Below, piece after piece: positions 51,942-61,558 of a DNA stretch of 64,000 bases (positions are counted from its first letter, which is position 1; each line of letters starts with the position of its first letter). This stretch comes from an uncultured Lachnospiraceae bacterium. Its GTDB lineage: Bacteria > Bacillota > Clostridia > Lachnospirales > Lachnospiraceae. The DNA is taken from NCBI GenBank assembly GCA_947648875.1, contig CANSPM010000001.1, forward strand, positions 62,001-126,000. The letters run 5' to 3'. Below the pieces are notes generated by a model. The model ran no database searches and was not told the DNA's origin. It was given only the letters and a program-made list of their open reading frames with translations. The translations under genes and the position numbers were made by a program.

Positions 51942-52616
51942 ATGGAACAGTATAAACAGGAATTTATTGAGTTCATGGTGGACAGTAAAGTTCTTAAGTT
52001 TGGCGAGTTTATTTTGAAGAGTGGCAGAAAATCTCCTTTTTTTATGAATGCAGGGGCTTATGTCACAGGGACGCAGCTCAAGAGATTGGGGGAATATTAT
52101 GCCCGGGCCATCCATGACAACTATGGGGATGAGTTCGACGTGCTGTTTGGACCTGCTTACAAGGGGATCCCCCTGAGCGTTGCGACCACGATCGCCTACA
52201 GCGAGCTCTATGGCAGGGAAATCCGCTATTGTTCCAACCGCAAGGAAGTCAAGGATCACGGAGATGTGGGTATTCTGCTGGGCAGCAAGATTAAGGATGG
52301 GGACAGGGTGGTGATTATTGAGGATGTGACTACCTCCGGAAAATCCATCGAAGAGACGTTCCCGATTCTGAAAGGACAGGCCGATGTGGAGATCAAGGGG
52401 CTTATGGTATCTCTGAACCGTATGGAGAAAGGACTTGGGGGCAAGGTGAGCGCGTTGCAGGAGATCCGGGAAAAGTACGGTTTTGAGGCCCGCGCCATTG
52501 TCACTATGGGAGAGGTGATCGAGCATCTGTATAACAGACCCTATCGGGGAGAGATACTGATAGATGATGCGCTGAAGGCGGCGATTGACGTATACTATGC
52601 GGAATATGGCGCATAG
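51942..52616 (+). CDS. pyrE: Orotate phosphoribosyltransferase
   Basis: This 224-residue enzyme joins orotate with PRPP to give orotidine 5'-phosphate in pyrimidine synthesis. The PRPP-binding motif is RVVIIEDVTTSGKS; the N-terminal KFGEFILKSGRKSPFFMNAG and the catalytic-loop Lys/Arg region YCSNRKEVKDHG are also typical. GGAAAGAAGGG lies upstream of ATG 51942. In many Lachnospiraceae pyrE is near other pyr genes; here it stands alone, followed by small membrane proteins. Confidence 0.95.
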   Translation: MEQYKQEFIEFMVDSKVLKFGEFILKSGRKSPFFMNAGAYVTGTQLKRLGEYYARAIHDNYGDEFDVLFGPAYKGIPLSVATTIAYSELYGREIRYCSNRKEVKDHGDVGILLGSKIKDGDRVVIIEDVTTSGKSIEETFPILKGQADVEIKGLMVSLNRMEKGLGGKVSALQEIREKYGFEARAIVTMGEVIEHLYNRPYRGEILIDDALKAAIDVYYAEYGA

Positions 52617-52703
52617 TGAATAAACAGGTAAAAGTGCGTGGGGCCGGATCTCCGGCAGGATGTTTCGCAGGCCCCGGGCGCAGGGAAAGGCAGGGCATTG
52701 AAT

Positions 52704-52856
52704 ATGGAAGAGAAGGTGTATAAAGTGATGAAGGGGGCAGGCGCTCTCAACATCACACTTGGGGTGGTGACACTGGTGCTGGGGCTGGTCAGTGGCATTC
52801 TGTTGATTATTGGAGGTTCCAAACTGCTTGCGGGAAAGTCTAAGATCCTGTTTTAA
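52704..52856 (+). CDS. Small single-helix membrane protein
   Basis: This 50-residue protein (MEEKVYKVMKGAGALNITLG...) has a long hydrophobic stretch of about 35 residues that could form one or two helices and ends KLLAGKSKILF. The start is ATG 52704, with a moderate AGGCAGGG site. The next gene begins 18 bp later, so both likely form a unit. Similar short proteins are widespread in the family, without known function. Confidence 0.7.
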   Translation: MEEKVYKVMKGAGALNITLGVVTLVLGLVSGILLIIGGSKLLAGKSKILF

Positions 52857-52874
52857 CCGGAGCGGAGGATCACT

Positions 52875-53195
52875 ATGTCACAGAAAAAGAATTATATGTT
52901 TACAAACCGCAGGCATTCGGAAAAAGCGATAATGTCTACGGTTTTTGGTGTTTTATGCACTATGTCGCTGTTGGCGGTGGTGCTGTTGTCCTACAGTCGA
53001 AGCGGGGATATTCCTACAGGTTACGGTTTCACAGGACTGTTTGCCGCCATATTGTCCATGGTGGGAATGGTGCTGGGGGTGCTGTCTCTGCGGGAGGCGG
53101 ACAGATTCAGACTGTTTGGCTGGCTGGGCGTACTGCTCAATGGCGTAACTCTGGGGGCGGTCAGCGGAATCCTCTATGCTGCTTCTTATCTCTAA
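52875..53195 (+). CDS. DUF6142-like small membrane protein
   Basis: This 106-residue protein with three predicted helices begins MSQKKNYMFTNRRHSEKAIM, a start that recalls DUF6142 proteins of Clostridia. GCGGAGG precedes ATG 52875. The helices are separated by short polar loops (SRSGDIPTGYG, READRFRLFG). It lies with the preceding 50-residue membrane protein. Function unknown. Confidence 0.75.
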   Translation: MSQKKNYMFTNRRHSEKAIMSTVFGVLCTMSLLAVVLLSYSRSGDIPTGYGFTGLFAAILSMVGMVLGVLSLREADRFRLFGWLGVLLNGVTLGAVSGILYAASYL

Positions 53196-53351
53196 ATTGC
53201 AAGTGGCGAAGTGAAATTTATATCAATCGGGCATTGCCATGGGACGGCCCCATATATGCGCAAGGCGGACTTTCCAATACGGATTGATGCAATACCGCAG
53301 GCAGGACAGTAGCTGACTTGTCGACTATAGGCGCGCGGGAAAGGGAAATAT

Positions 53352-55400
53352 ATGGAACAGGTGCAGAATAATATGGAAGTTTTGCAGGAGAGATACGGAC
53401 TGGTTCTGGAGCGGATCAAGGAGATGGAGACGGAGTGCATGGGCCATCCGGCGCTGGACGCGTATTTTAAAAAGATGGCGGCGTTTTCGTTAAAACTGAG
53501 CGACTATTTTGCCTTTGTAGAACAGGGGCATATGCAGGACGCACAGTTGTCCGAACTACAGACTTGGAACCGGGAATTGTATGAGGACATTCTACCGGAG
53601 CATTATGATCAGAGTTGGGGAAATCCGGCTTATAGCGTTGCCAGGATGGACGCTCAGTGGGGACCGCTTCTGGCTTATGTATACGAAGAACTGCGCAGTG
53701 GGATAGTTCCGGCGGCGCAGGGTGATCTGGAGGATGTAGTGGTGCGGATGGAACTGCTGGTGGAGATCTATTGCGCCTGTGTAGGCGCATGGCAGGAGGA
53801 AGGTCGGCTTCCTGCCTATGAGACTGTCCGCCAGATTGCCTATTGGCATAACAGCGATTACTCCGATATACGGGCGGAGAAAACCATTCGTGAGATGGCC
53901 TGCCCGGAGGGAAATCCGGCGGTGGAGATCATTATGGGAGCGGATCTAAACGATGTGCGCTATCTGTACCGCTATGGTCTGTATGTGACGGAAAACGAAC
54001 TGGAGACCGCCAGATTTCTGCGCAGTCTGCCGCAGGAGACTATCGACATCATGGCAGATACCTATACGGAGGGCTATCGTATCGGTTTTGAGGTGACGGG
54101 AAAAGATCTGTCCATAAAAAACATAGTGGATTTGTACTACCATATCGGATTTGAGAGAATGCTGCGCAGGGCGGTGGAGAATTTTGCCGGGCTGGGGCTG
54201 AAGCCGGTAGTCGGGGAACAGAAGGTGGAGGGGGCCAATCCCAACCGGCAGTACGCTTATGATCATAAGGATGACCACGGGCTGTTCTGGGACAAGGCTT
54301 TGATGCAGCGAAAGCTGGAGGTGTTGAAAACCGCCTATGAGCAGTATAAGCAGGAACTTAAGGGGTATGCGGGGCCTGCCGCAGTGGAGACTTTCGGGGA
54401 GGAACCCTTCGCGCCGGAGAGCAGGCCTCAGGCGGTTAAGCTGACGCCGGAACAGCAGAAGTTATGGGTAGAGTACTGCGCCAGAAGCAGGGAACTCTAT
54501 GCGCAGCATATTTTGATGTCGGAGCGCAGTTTTACCCTTATCGCGTTTCCGGTGCCGGAAATCGGTGAGAATTTCCGGGCGATTTTTGAGGATACCATCA
54601 AAGTCAACACATTGGATTATATGAAATACCGACAGATTCAGCAGTGTATTATCGACACTCTGGACCAGGCGGATCATGTGGAGATCAAGGGGATGAACGG
54701 CAATGTCACGGATCTGACCGTGAACCTGTGGAAGCTGCAAAATCCCGAAAAAGAAACCATATTTGAAAACTGTGTTGCGGATGTGAACATTCCGGTGGGC
54801 GAAGTCTTTACCTCCCCGGTGCTGGAGGGGACCCAAGGTGTGCTGCATGTATCCAGAGTATTTCTGGGGGGACTTGAGTACAGGGATCTGTCAGTCACTT
54901 TCCGGGACGGTATGATAGTGGACTACGGCTGCGGCAATTTCCCGGACGCGGAGGAAGGAAGGCGCTATATAAAGGAAAATGTGCTTTCGCACCGGGATAC
55001 CTTGCCCATGGGTGAGTTTGCCATTGGCACCAATACCACAGCCTATGTGATGGCTCGCAGATGGGGGATTGAGAATAAGCTGCCCATTCTGATCGCGGAG
55101 AAGACGGGGCCTCATTTTGCGGTGGGGGATACCTGCTATTCCCAGGCGGAGGATGTGGCGGTATACAATCCGGACGGCAAGGAAATTGTGGCCCGGGAGA
55201 ATGAGAAGTCCCTGCTGCGGGGCACAGATCCCAGGAAGGCATACTTTAACTGTCATACGGATATTACCCTTCCCTTTGACGAGCTGGGGGAACTGACAGC
55301 GGTGAAGGCGGACGGCACCCGGATTGCCATTATCGCGAAAGGCAGTTTCGTGCTCCCGGGCAGCGAAGCGTTGAACGAGCCTATGGAACAGTTGAAATAA
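53352..55400 (+). CDS. M29-type aminopeptidase with N-terminal extension
   Basis: This 682-residue protein carries an aminopeptidase II (peptidase M29) C-terminal half: VNIPVGEVFTSPVLEGTQG, GEFAIGTNTTAYVMARRW, and EKTGPHFAVGDTCYSQAED contain the Glu, His and Asp metal ligands of the family. The first 300 or so residues form a helical extension, and the total is longer than the 400-residue single-domain M29 enzymes. AAAGGGAAA precedes ATG 53352. It would release N-terminal amino acids from peptides in the cytoplasm. Confidence 0.85.
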   Translation: MEQVQNNMEVLQERYGLVLERIKEMETECMGHPALDAYFKKMAAFSLKLSDYFAFVEQGHMQDAQLSELQTWNRELYEDILPEHYDQSWGNPAYSVARMDAQWGPLLAYVYEELRSGIVPAAQGDLEDVVVRMELLVEIYCACVGAWQEEGRLPAYETVRQIAYWHNSDYSDIRAEKTIREMACPEGNPAVEIIMGADLNDVRYLYRYGLYVTENELETARFLRSLPQETIDIMADTYTEGYRIGFEVTGKDLSIKNIVDLYYHIGFERMLRRAVENFAGLGLKPVVGEQKVEGANPNRQYAYDHKDDHGLFWDKALMQRKLEVLKTAYEQYKQELKGYAGPAAVETFGEEPFAPESRPQAVKLTPEQQKLWVEYCARSRELYAQHILMSERSFTLIAFPVPEIGENFRAIFEDTIKVNTLDYMKYRQIQQCIIDTLDQADHVEIKGMNGNVTDLTVNLWKLQNPEKETIFENCVADVNIPVGEVFTSPVLEGTQGVLHVSRVFLGGLEYRDLSVTFRDGMIVDYGCGNFPDAEEGRRYIKENVLSHRDTLPMGEFAIGTNTTAYVMARRWGIENKLPILIAEKTGPHFAVGDTCYSQAEDVAVYNPDGKEIVARENEKSLLRGTDPRKAYFNCHTDITLPFDELGELTAVKADGTRIAIIAKGSFVLPGSEALNEPMEQLK

Positions 55401-55415
55401 TGTAACAAAAAACCC

Positions 55416-55444
55416 TTGCATACCTGCACTAAATCTAGTACACT
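55416..55444 (+). promoter_or_regulatory. Promoter for the pur operon
   Basis: TTGCAT (55416-55421), 17 bp, TACACT (55439-55444). The leader of about 155 nt shows no sequence that matches a purine riboswitch. Confidence 0.55.
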
Positions 55445-55606
55445 GTAATATATAATTGATGTCTATATCGTCGGCGGATATATCAGTTTTTTGCTTATAG
55501 ATTTAAATATAAGTCAGTGCGATATTGCGGAGGCGGCGGGCTATACGTCAGCGCTGCGGAGCAAAACGACGACAGGATGAGGAACAGACGGAGGAAAGAG
55601 AAGAAT

Positions 55607-56131
55607 ATGGCTAAAGTCGGTATCGTCATGGGCAGCGATTCGGATATGCCCGTTATGGCTAAGGCAGCCGATGTATTGGAGGAACTGGGAATCTCCTATG
55701 AGATGACCATTATCTCTGCGCACCGGGAGCCGGACGTGTTTTTTGAATATGCAAAAGGAGCCGAGGAAAAGGGATTTAAGGTTATTATAGCGGGGGCGGG
55801 TATGGCGGCCCACCTGCCAGGCATGTGCGCCGCCATATTTCCCATGCCGGTGATCGGTATTCCCATGCACACCACTTCTCTTGGTGGCAGGGATTCTCTA
55901 TATTCTATTGTGCAGATGCCCTCCGGTATCCCCGTGGCTACCGTCGCGATCAACGGCGGGGCCAATGCGGCTTTACTGGCGGCAAAAATTCTGGCCACTT
56001 CTGATGAGGCGCTGCTGGGGAAGTTGAAAAAATACGGAGAGAATCTGAAAAAGCAGGTGCAGGCCAAGGATATGAAACTACAGGAACAGGGCTACAGGGC
56101 TTATCTGGAAGGCATGAAAAAACAGGGGTAG
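55607..56131 (+). CDS. purE: N5-carboxyaminoimidazole ribonucleotide mutase, class I PurE
   Basis: This 174-residue enzyme converts N5-CAIR to CAIR in purine synthesis. Motifs [31 protein letters not shown] and [22 protein letters not shown] are those of class I PurE. ATG 55607 gives [27 protein letters not shown] precedes it, with slightly long spacing. First gene of a cluster purE-purM-purN-purD. Confidence 0.96.
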   Translation: MAKVGIVMGSDSDMPVMAKAADVLEELGISYEMTIISAHREPDVFFEYAKGAEEKGFKVIIAGAGMAAHLPGMCAAIFPMPVIGIPMHTTSLGGRDSLYSIVQMPSGIPVATVAINGGANAALLAAKILATSDEALLGKLKKYGENLKKQVQAKDMKLQEQGYRAYLEGMKKQG

Positions 56132-56252
56132 GGAAACTACCGCGCTGTGTATGGAATTAGTTCCGGCGACGGATCGGACGGAAATCTATCTGTGGGAAAT
56201 GGCACCGGACATAAAAATACGCAATTCTGAATGCGAAAGGCGGATTATACAT

Positions 56253-57278
56253 ATGGATTACAAGAAAGCTGGCGTGGATATCGAGGCGGGCTATAAATCA
56301 GTGGAGCTGATGAAAAAATATGTAAAGGAGACCATGCGCCCGGAGGTCATGGGGGGATTGGGCGGTTTTTCAGGGGCCTTCTCTCTGGATGCCATCAAAA
56401 ATATGGAACATCCGGTGCTGTTGTCCGGCACGGACGGCGTGGGCACCAAGCTGAAACTGGCGATGGTGCTGGACCGGCACGACACCATTGGTATAGACTG
56501 TGTGGCCATGTGTGTGAATGATGTGGTCTGCGCGGGAGGAGAGCCTTTGTTTTTTCTGGACTATATCGCCTGCGGTAAGAATTATCCGGAGAAGATTGCC
56601 ACCATTGTCAAGGGTGTGGCCGAGGGATGCAAGATGGCGGGCGCGGCGCTGGTAGGTGGAGAGACTGCGGAACATCCGGGCATGATGCCGGAGGATGACT
56701 ATGACATTGCAGGATTTGCCGTGGGAGTGGTAGATCAGAAAGATCTGATTACCGGAGAAGAAATAAAGCCGGGAGATACCCTGGTGGCCATCGCTTCTTC
56801 CGGGGTACACAGCAATGGTTTTTCCCTGGTGCGCAAGGTTTTTGAGATGACTGCGGAGAGCCTGAACACATATTATGATGAACTGGGACAGACACTGGGT
56901 GAGGCGCTGCTGACTCCCACCCGGATCTATGTGAAAGCGCTACAGTCTGTAAAGGACGCAGGTGTGACCGTCAAGGGATGCAGTCATATTACCGGCGGCG
57001 GTTTCTATGAGAATATTCCCCGGATGCTGCCGGAGGGGATCAACGCCCATGTGAACAGGGAAAGTTATCAGATTCCTGCCATTTTCAGACTGTTACAGGA
57101 AAAGGGCGGTATTGCGGAGCAGATGATGTACAATACCTATAATATGGGGATCGGCATGTTGCTTGCGGTGGAGCCCGCAGATGCGGAGAAAACGGTGGCA
57201 GCCATTAAAGCGGCCGGAGAGAGCGCCTGGATTGCGGGAACCTGCCGGGCGGGGGAAAAGGGAGTGACCTTATGCTGA
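56253..57278 (+). CDS. purM: Phosphoribosylformylglycinamidine cyclo-ligase
   Basis: This 341-residue AIR synthetase closes the imidazole ring. Recognisable are MDYKKAGVDIEAGYKSVELM, GFSGAFSLD, LLSGTDGVGTKLKLA, MCVNDVVCAGGEPLFFLDY, ALVGGETAEHPG and GVHSNGFSLVRKV. AAAGGCGGA lies before ATG 56253, which matches the usual length; an ATG at 56151 would add 34 unrelated residues. The end overlaps purN by seven bases. Confidence 0.96.
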   Translation: MDYKKAGVDIEAGYKSVELMKKYVKETMRPEVMGGLGGFSGAFSLDAIKNMEHPVLLSGTDGVGTKLKLAMVLDRHDTIGIDCVAMCVNDVVCAGGEPLFFLDYIACGKNYPEKIATIVKGVAEGCKMAGAALVGGETAEHPGMMPEDDYDIAGFAVGVVDQKDLITGEEIKPGDTLVAIASSGVHSNGFSLVRKVFEMTAESLNTYYDELGQTLGEALLTPTRIYVKALQSVKDAGVTVKGCSHITGGGFYENIPRMLPEGINAHVNRESYQIPAIFRLLQEKGGIAEQMMYNTYNMGIGMLLAVEPADAEKTVAAIKAAGESAWIAGTCRAGEKGVTLC

Positions 57279-57895
57279 GAATTGTAGTGTGCGTATCCGG
57301 CGGCGGCACCAATTTGCAGGCGATCATAGATGGTATAGATGCCGGAAGAATTACTAATACGGAGATTCTGGCGGTGATCAGTAACAACGAGGGGGCCAGG
57401 GCGTTAGAGCGCGCCAGGAGCCACGGGATTCCCAGTCTCTGTATATCCCCCAAATCCTATCCCGACAGAGAGACGTTCAACAGAGCTTTTACGGACCGGA
57501 TGATAGAACTTGCTCCGGATATGGTGGTACTGGCCGGTTTTCTGGTGAGGATTCCTGCCCAGATGGTGCATGCTTTCAGTAACCGGATTGTAAATATTCA
57601 TCCGTCCCTGATTCCCTCTTTCTGTGGCGTAGGGTATTACGGGTTGAAGGTGCATGAGAAGGTGCTGGAGAGGGGCGTAAAAGTTACCGGCGCCACGGTG
57701 CATTTTGTCAATGAAGGCATGGACGAAGGGCCTATCATTGCCCAAAAGCCGGTGATGATAGAGCAGGAGGATACGCCGGAGAGCTTGCAGAGGCGTGTGA
57801 TGGAACAGGCAGAGTGGATATTGCTGCCCCAGGCCATAGACGATATAGCCAATGGCAGGCTGGAAATCCGGGGGGATCATGTATACAGGCGTTAG
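57272..57895 (+). CDS. purN: Phosphoribosylglycinamide formyltransferase
   Basis: This 207-residue enzyme uses 10-formyl-THF to formylate GAR. Motifs: VCVSGGGTNLQAIIDG (phosphate loop), NIHPSLIPSFCGVGYYG (catalytic Asn-His), TVHFVNEGMDEGPIIAQ (catalytic Asp). ATG 57272 lies inside the end of purM with GGGAG upstream, so translation is coupled. 101 bp separate it from purD. Confidence 0.96.
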   Translation: MLRIVVCVSGGGTNLQAIIDGIDAGRITNTEILAVISNNEGARALERARSHGIPSLCISPKSYPDRETFNRAFTDRMIELAPDMVVLAGFLVRIPAQMVHAFSNRIVNIHPSLIPSFCGVGYYGLKVHEKVLERGVKVTGATVHFVNEGMDEGPIIAQKPVMIEQEDTPESLQRRVMEQAEWILLPQAIDDIANGRLEIRGDHVYRR

Positions 57896-57996
57896 GGTTT
57901 GCTGGGGATATATGTCGCGGAAGGGCCGGTATATAGGATCGGGGTTGTCGTAGATGAGGAAGCCCGTGAAAGAGGGCAGATGGGAGCAGGTGAGAG

Positions 57997-59274
57997 ATGA
58001 AAGTATTGATTGTGGGTGGAGGCGGCAGAGAACATGCCATCGCTGTCAGTATGAAAAAGAGTAAAAGAGTGGAGCAAATCTACTGTGTGCCGGGAAACGC
58101 GGGCATTGCGCAGATAGCCCAATGCGATCCCTCCATCGGTGTGATGGAGTTTGACAGGATCATTTCTTACGCGCGAGAGAAGAAAGTGGATCTGGTATTT
58201 GTAGCTCCGGATGACCCGCTGGTGGGAGGCTTGGTGGACCGGCTACAGGCTGCGGGATTCAGAACCTTTGGACCTGACCAAAAGGCGGCGGTTCTGGAGG
58301 GAAGCAAGGTATTTTCCAAGGACCTGATGAAGAAATATCACATTCCCACGGCGGCCTACGAGACTTTCGATGATCCCTGCGCGGCGCTCCGTTATCTGGA
58401 GACGGCCCCAATGCCCATTGTGTTGAAGGCGGACGGGCTGGCGCTGGGCAAGGGCGTACTGATCTGTAACACGCTGGAGGAAGCGCGGGCCGGTGTGAAG
58501 GAAATCATGGAAGATAAGCATTTCGGAAGCGCGGGCAATCGCATGGTGGTGGAAGAGTTTATGACGGGACGGGAAGTTTCGGTACTGTCTTTTGTGGACG
58601 GCAGGACCATTAAGCCCATGACTTCCGCCCAGGACCACAAGAGGGCTCTGGACGGAGACCAGGGACTCAATACCGGCGGTATGGGTAACTTTTCTCCCAG
58701 TCCTTTCTATACCAAAGAGGTGGACGCGTTTTGTGAAAAGTATATCTATCAGCCCACGGTGGAGGCCATGGCGGCGGAGGGAAGGCCCTTTAAGGGTGTG
58801 ATCTTTTTTGGGCTGATGTTGACGCCGGAAGGTCCCAAAGTGCTGGAATATAACGCCCGGTTCGGAGACCCGGAGGCCCAGGTGGTGCTTTGCCGGATGA
58901 AGAACGACATCATGGATGTGGTGGACGCGTGCATTGACGGTACGCTGGATCAGGTGGAACTGGAGTTTGAGGATAATGCGGCGGTTTGCGTGGTGCTTGC
59001 GTCTGACGGGTATCCCGTATCCTATCAGAAGGGATTTGAGATACGGGGGCTGGAGAATTTTGAGGGAAAAGAGGATTATTACTGTTTCCATGCCGGCAGC
59101 AAGATTGACGAACAGGGCCGGGTGGTGACAAACGGCGGTCGGGTGCTGGGGGTGACGGCCAAGGGCGCTACTCTTAAGGAGGCCAGAGCCAAAGCCTATG
59201 AAGCTGTGGAGTGGGTCAATTACGACAATAAATTTATGCGGCATGACATAGGTAAGGCTATAGATGAAATATAA
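57997..59274 (+). CDS. purD: Phosphoribosylamine-glycine ligase
   Basis: This 425-residue ATP-grasp enzyme makes GAR from phosphoribosylamine and glycine. Signs: MKVLIVGGGGREHAIAVSM, PDDPLVGGLVDRL, VLKADGLALGKGV, EEFMTGREVSVLSFVDG, GGMGNFSP, LEYNARFGDPEAQVVL. AGGTGAG precedes ATG 57997. The cluster lacks purF, purH, purL and purC, which must lie elsewhere. Confidence 0.96.
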   Translation: MKVLIVGGGGREHAIAVSMKKSKRVEQIYCVPGNAGIAQIAQCDPSIGVMEFDRIISYAREKKVDLVFVAPDDPLVGGLVDRLQAAGFRTFGPDQKAAVLEGSKVFSKDLMKKYHIPTAAYETFDDPCAALRYLETAPMPIVLKADGLALGKGVLICNTLEEARAGVKEIMEDKHFGSAGNRMVVEEFMTGREVSVLSFVDGRTIKPMTSAQDHKRALDGDQGLNTGGMGNFSPSPFYTKEVDAFCEKYIYQPTVEAMAAEGRPFKGVIFFGLMLTPEGPKVLEYNARFGDPEAQVVLCRMKNDIMDVVDACIDGTLDQVELEFEDNAAVCVVLASDGYPVSYQKGFEIRGLENFEGKEDYYCFHAGSKIDEQGRVVTNGGRVLGVTAKGATLKEARAKAYEAVEWVNYDNKFMRHDIGKAIDEI

Positions 59275-59359
59275 GTATTTCAGTCATGACCTGCGATGGC
59301 AGGGGTATTAACGCAATATCTCAGATTTGGTCTGTGATATGCAGGAAAGAGGTATAGAC

Positions 59360-59812
59360 ATGGATTTCTTTGAAAATGACAGATACCATGTGCCGAATAT
59401 CTGTGCGGAATGCGGTGGCGAAATGGTTTATAAGGGCGTCGGCGAATACCAATGTGAGCAGTGCAGAGCCGTGGTTTATGACGATTACGGGAAAGTGAGA
59501 CTATATGTGGAGCAGCATCCGGGCGCTACTATATCGGAGACGGAAGCCGCCACGGGCGTGCCCCACAAGGTGATAAGGCAGCTGTTGCGGGAGGAGAGGC
59601 TGGAGGTTGCGCCGAATTCCCGTAGCTTTCTGAGTTGCCGGGCATGCGGCGTACATATTCGGAGCGGTGATTTCTGCCCTCAGTGCGCGGCGAAGCAGCC
59701 AAAGACAGAAGATCCCAGACTGAAAAATTTAAAGAAGGACATGATGGGGGTGGCATTGAACGATGCCGCCACGCAGGAGGGAGCCAAGAGATTTACACGG
59801 AACAAGGGGTAG
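59360..59812 (+). CDS. Zinc-ribbon protein, YvyF-like
   Basis: This 150-residue protein starts MDFFENDRYHVPNICAECGG at ATG 59360 (AGAGGT upstream). It has two zinc-binding cysteine sets: CAECGG...CEQC near the N-terminus and CRACG...FCPQC in the second half, with a helix-turn-helix-like middle (GATISETEAATGVPHKVIRQ). Similar proteins are annotated as flagellar-operon YvyF-like regulators; no flagellar gene is nearby, so that role is not supported here. Confidence 0.78.
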   Translation: MDFFENDRYHVPNICAECGGEMVYKGVGEYQCEQCRAVVYDDYGKVRLYVEQHPGATISETEAATGVPHKVIRQLLREERLEVAPNSRSFLSCRACGVHIRSGDFCPQCAAKQPKTEDPRLKNLKKDMMGVALNDAATQEGAKRFTRNKG

Positions 59813-59867
59813 TTCTGATTGTCCGGGCTGCTGGAATATACGGAACGCTGATAAGGAAGGGTTGCAT

Positions 59868-61337
59868 ATGAGAGAGAGAGCTAAAATACGTATTCAGTTA
59901 AAAGCCATGGTGTTGGCCACAGTGACAATGATGATGATTATGGTGGTATTTGGTCTGACCACGATCATCAGTCATGCGGATGACGCAAGGGTGACGGCCC
60001 GTTCCGTGATTATTCGCTCCGGAGCTGATGTGGGTACCGAGATGGTTGGGGGAGCCCAGCAGGGGGAGACTCTTCCCATAACCGGGGAAACAGTGGGTTC
60101 GGACGGATACACTTGGTATCAGGTCAGCTTTGAGGAAGGTACCAAGACGGGCTATGTTCGCTCAGACCTGGTGGAAAGAGTTGGCGGCGGCGCTGGCACT
60201 ACCACTCCGACTACTCCCAATACAACCACTCCTGCCACCACTCCCTCTACCGATGTCATTGCTGTGCAGCAAATCAGCGCCAAAGTAACGGGAGAGTCAG
60301 TGCGTGTACGTGCCAATGCCTCCACCTCCGGCGAGATTGTGGATACAGTGCGCAGAGACGAGGTCCTGACAGTGATGGGCATGGCGCAGGACAGTGAGGG
60401 AAAGACCTGGTACCAAGTGAGTTTTACCAATGCCAGCGGACAGGTCACGGGTTTTGTCAGAGAGGACTTTGTAACGCTGGAGGGGGAATTGCTTCCTGCC
60501 AATCAGGTTCCGGTGGAACCGGAGCCTCCCGTAGTAACGGACCCGGTGGAACCGGAACCCACGCCGGAACCGGCAAAAACGGGATATGAGACCCAACTGT
60601 TGGAAGACGGCTGGAATCTGCTGGACTATACCGGGGAGGAAGGAAGAAGATATGTGATTGCGGATCTGTTTGCGGACCGCGATAAGTATAGAAGAGAGGC
60701 CGAGGAAAGCATGGCCCAGCTGAAATCCACCAAGTTGATCATGATTATTCTGGTGGTTGCCGTAATATTGTTGGCCCTGACATCCACACTGTTGTTCTTT
60801 AAGATCAGAGATATGATGGATGCCGCCTATTTTGAGGAAGTGGAACAGGAGACGGTCCGCAAGAGGCAGGGCCAGAGAAGCACGGGAAAAGCCCCCATGC
60901 CCACTGTGGGAGACGGAGCAAAATCTGCGGGGGGCGGATCGGCAGGGTCATCCGGCAATGGCCAGAAAAGGTCGGCGGGCGGCGGTCAGAGCAGACCGGC
61001 GGGCAGCGGTCAGCAGGGTAGATCTGCGGGGAGCGGTCAACAGGGAAGACCAGCGGGGAGCGGACAGAGCAGGCCGGCGGGCAGCAGTCAGGCGAGACCT
61101 GCGGGAAGCAGCCAGACGAGACCAGCGGGAAGCGGACAGGCGAGACCTGCGGGAGGCGGTCAGCAGGGCGCCCAGAGAAGACCCTCGCAGCAGCCAGCAA
61201 GACCGGCGGCACGTCAGCAGGAAAGGCCGGCACCCCGGGAGAGCCAGAACGCATCTGCCCAGCCCAAGAATTTCCTGGCAGATGATGATGAATTTGACTT
61301 CGAGTACCTGAACTGGGACGGCGAGGAAGATAATTAG
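59868..61337 (+). CDS. Membrane protein with two SH3b domains and a repetitive basic tail
   Basis: This 489-residue protein has an N-terminal signal anchor (about residues 12-37), two bacterial SH3 domains (about 40-105 and 136-205; VTARSVIIRSGADVG..., VTGESVRVRANASTS...), a Thr/Pro linker, a membrane helix (about 288-311) and a long cytoplasmic tail of SGQ/RPAG repeats ending acidic (DDDEFDFEYLNWDGEEDN). SH3b domains bind cell-wall peptides, so it may sense or hold peptidoglycan. GGAAGGG precedes ATG 59868. The tail repeats (about 60950-61180) vary around PAGSGQQGR and could be an RNA- or protein-binding region; this is speculation. Confidence 0.85.
   Translation: MRERAKIRIQLKAMVLATVTMMMIMVVFGLTTIISHADDARVTARSVIIRSGADVGTEMVGGAQQGETLPITGETVGSDGYTWYQVSFEEGTKTGYVRSDLVERVGGGAGTTTPTTPNTTTPATTPSTDVIAVQQISAKVTGESVRVRANASTSGEIVDTVRRDEVLTVMGMAQDSEGKTWYQVSFTNASGQVTGFVREDFVTLEGELLPANQVPVEPEPPVVTDPVEPEPTPEPAKTGYETQLLEDGWNLLDYTGEEGRRYVIADLFADRDKYRREAEESMAQLKSTKLIMIILVVAVILLALTSTLLFFKIRDMMDAAYFEEVEQETVRKRQGQRSTGKAPMPTVGDGAKSAGGGSAGSSGNGQKRSAGGGQSRPAGSGQQGRSAGSGQQGRPAGSGQSRPAGSSQARPAGSSQTRPAGSGQARPAGGGQQGAQRRPSQQPARPAARQQERPAPRESQNASAQPKNFLADDDEFDFEYLNWDGEEDN
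60950..61180 (+). repeat. Degenerate in-frame repeats (RPAGSGQ) in the SH3 protein tail
   Basis: About fifteen copies of 15-21-bp units coding for (R/S)-(P/S)-A-G-(S/G)-G-Q-(Q/S/A). They are less regular than the repeats in the helicase and carboxypeptidase genes. Confidence 0.8.
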
Positions 61338-61358
61338 AGAGACACTGAAGAGAAGCAG

Positions 61359-61384
61359 GAGGAACCCATGAGACAGGGTTCCTC
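61359..61384 (+). terminator. Terminator after the SH3 protein gene
   Basis: GAGGAACCC (61359-61367), eight-base loop, GGGTTCCTC (61376-61384), then TTACATTTTATT. Confidence 0.85.
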
Positions 61385-61424
61385 TTACATTTTATTAAAT
61401 CCCTATTAAATTTTCTCTTCTACT

Positions 61425-61536
61425 TTGCAAAATGTGGCAGTTGTGGTAAAATGAGCAAAACACTCCGCATTTAGCTGTTCTGAACGGAGAGTGCGCAAAA
61501 GCGCACGCAGTTAAGGAAAATGAGCGAAACTTCCAG
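61425..61536 (+). promoter_or_regulatory. Promoter and palindrome/direct-repeat region upstream of GntR-clpC
   Basis: Promoter TTGCAA (61425-61430), 16 bp, TAAAAT (61447-61452). Downstream lie a perfect hairpin GTGCGC-AAAA-GCGCAC (61491-61506) and two related direct repeats, AAAATGAGCAAAACACTCC (61448-61466) and AAAATGAGCGAAACTTCC (61518-61535). These are likely control sites, perhaps for the GntR protein itself. Confidence 0.6.
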
Positions 61537-61558
61537 AGTCTGAAAGGGGGTGTGGGAT

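Noticed and set aside
55445..55606. Purine riboswitch before purE
   Set aside because: No sequence resembling the conserved purine aptamer core was found in the leader.
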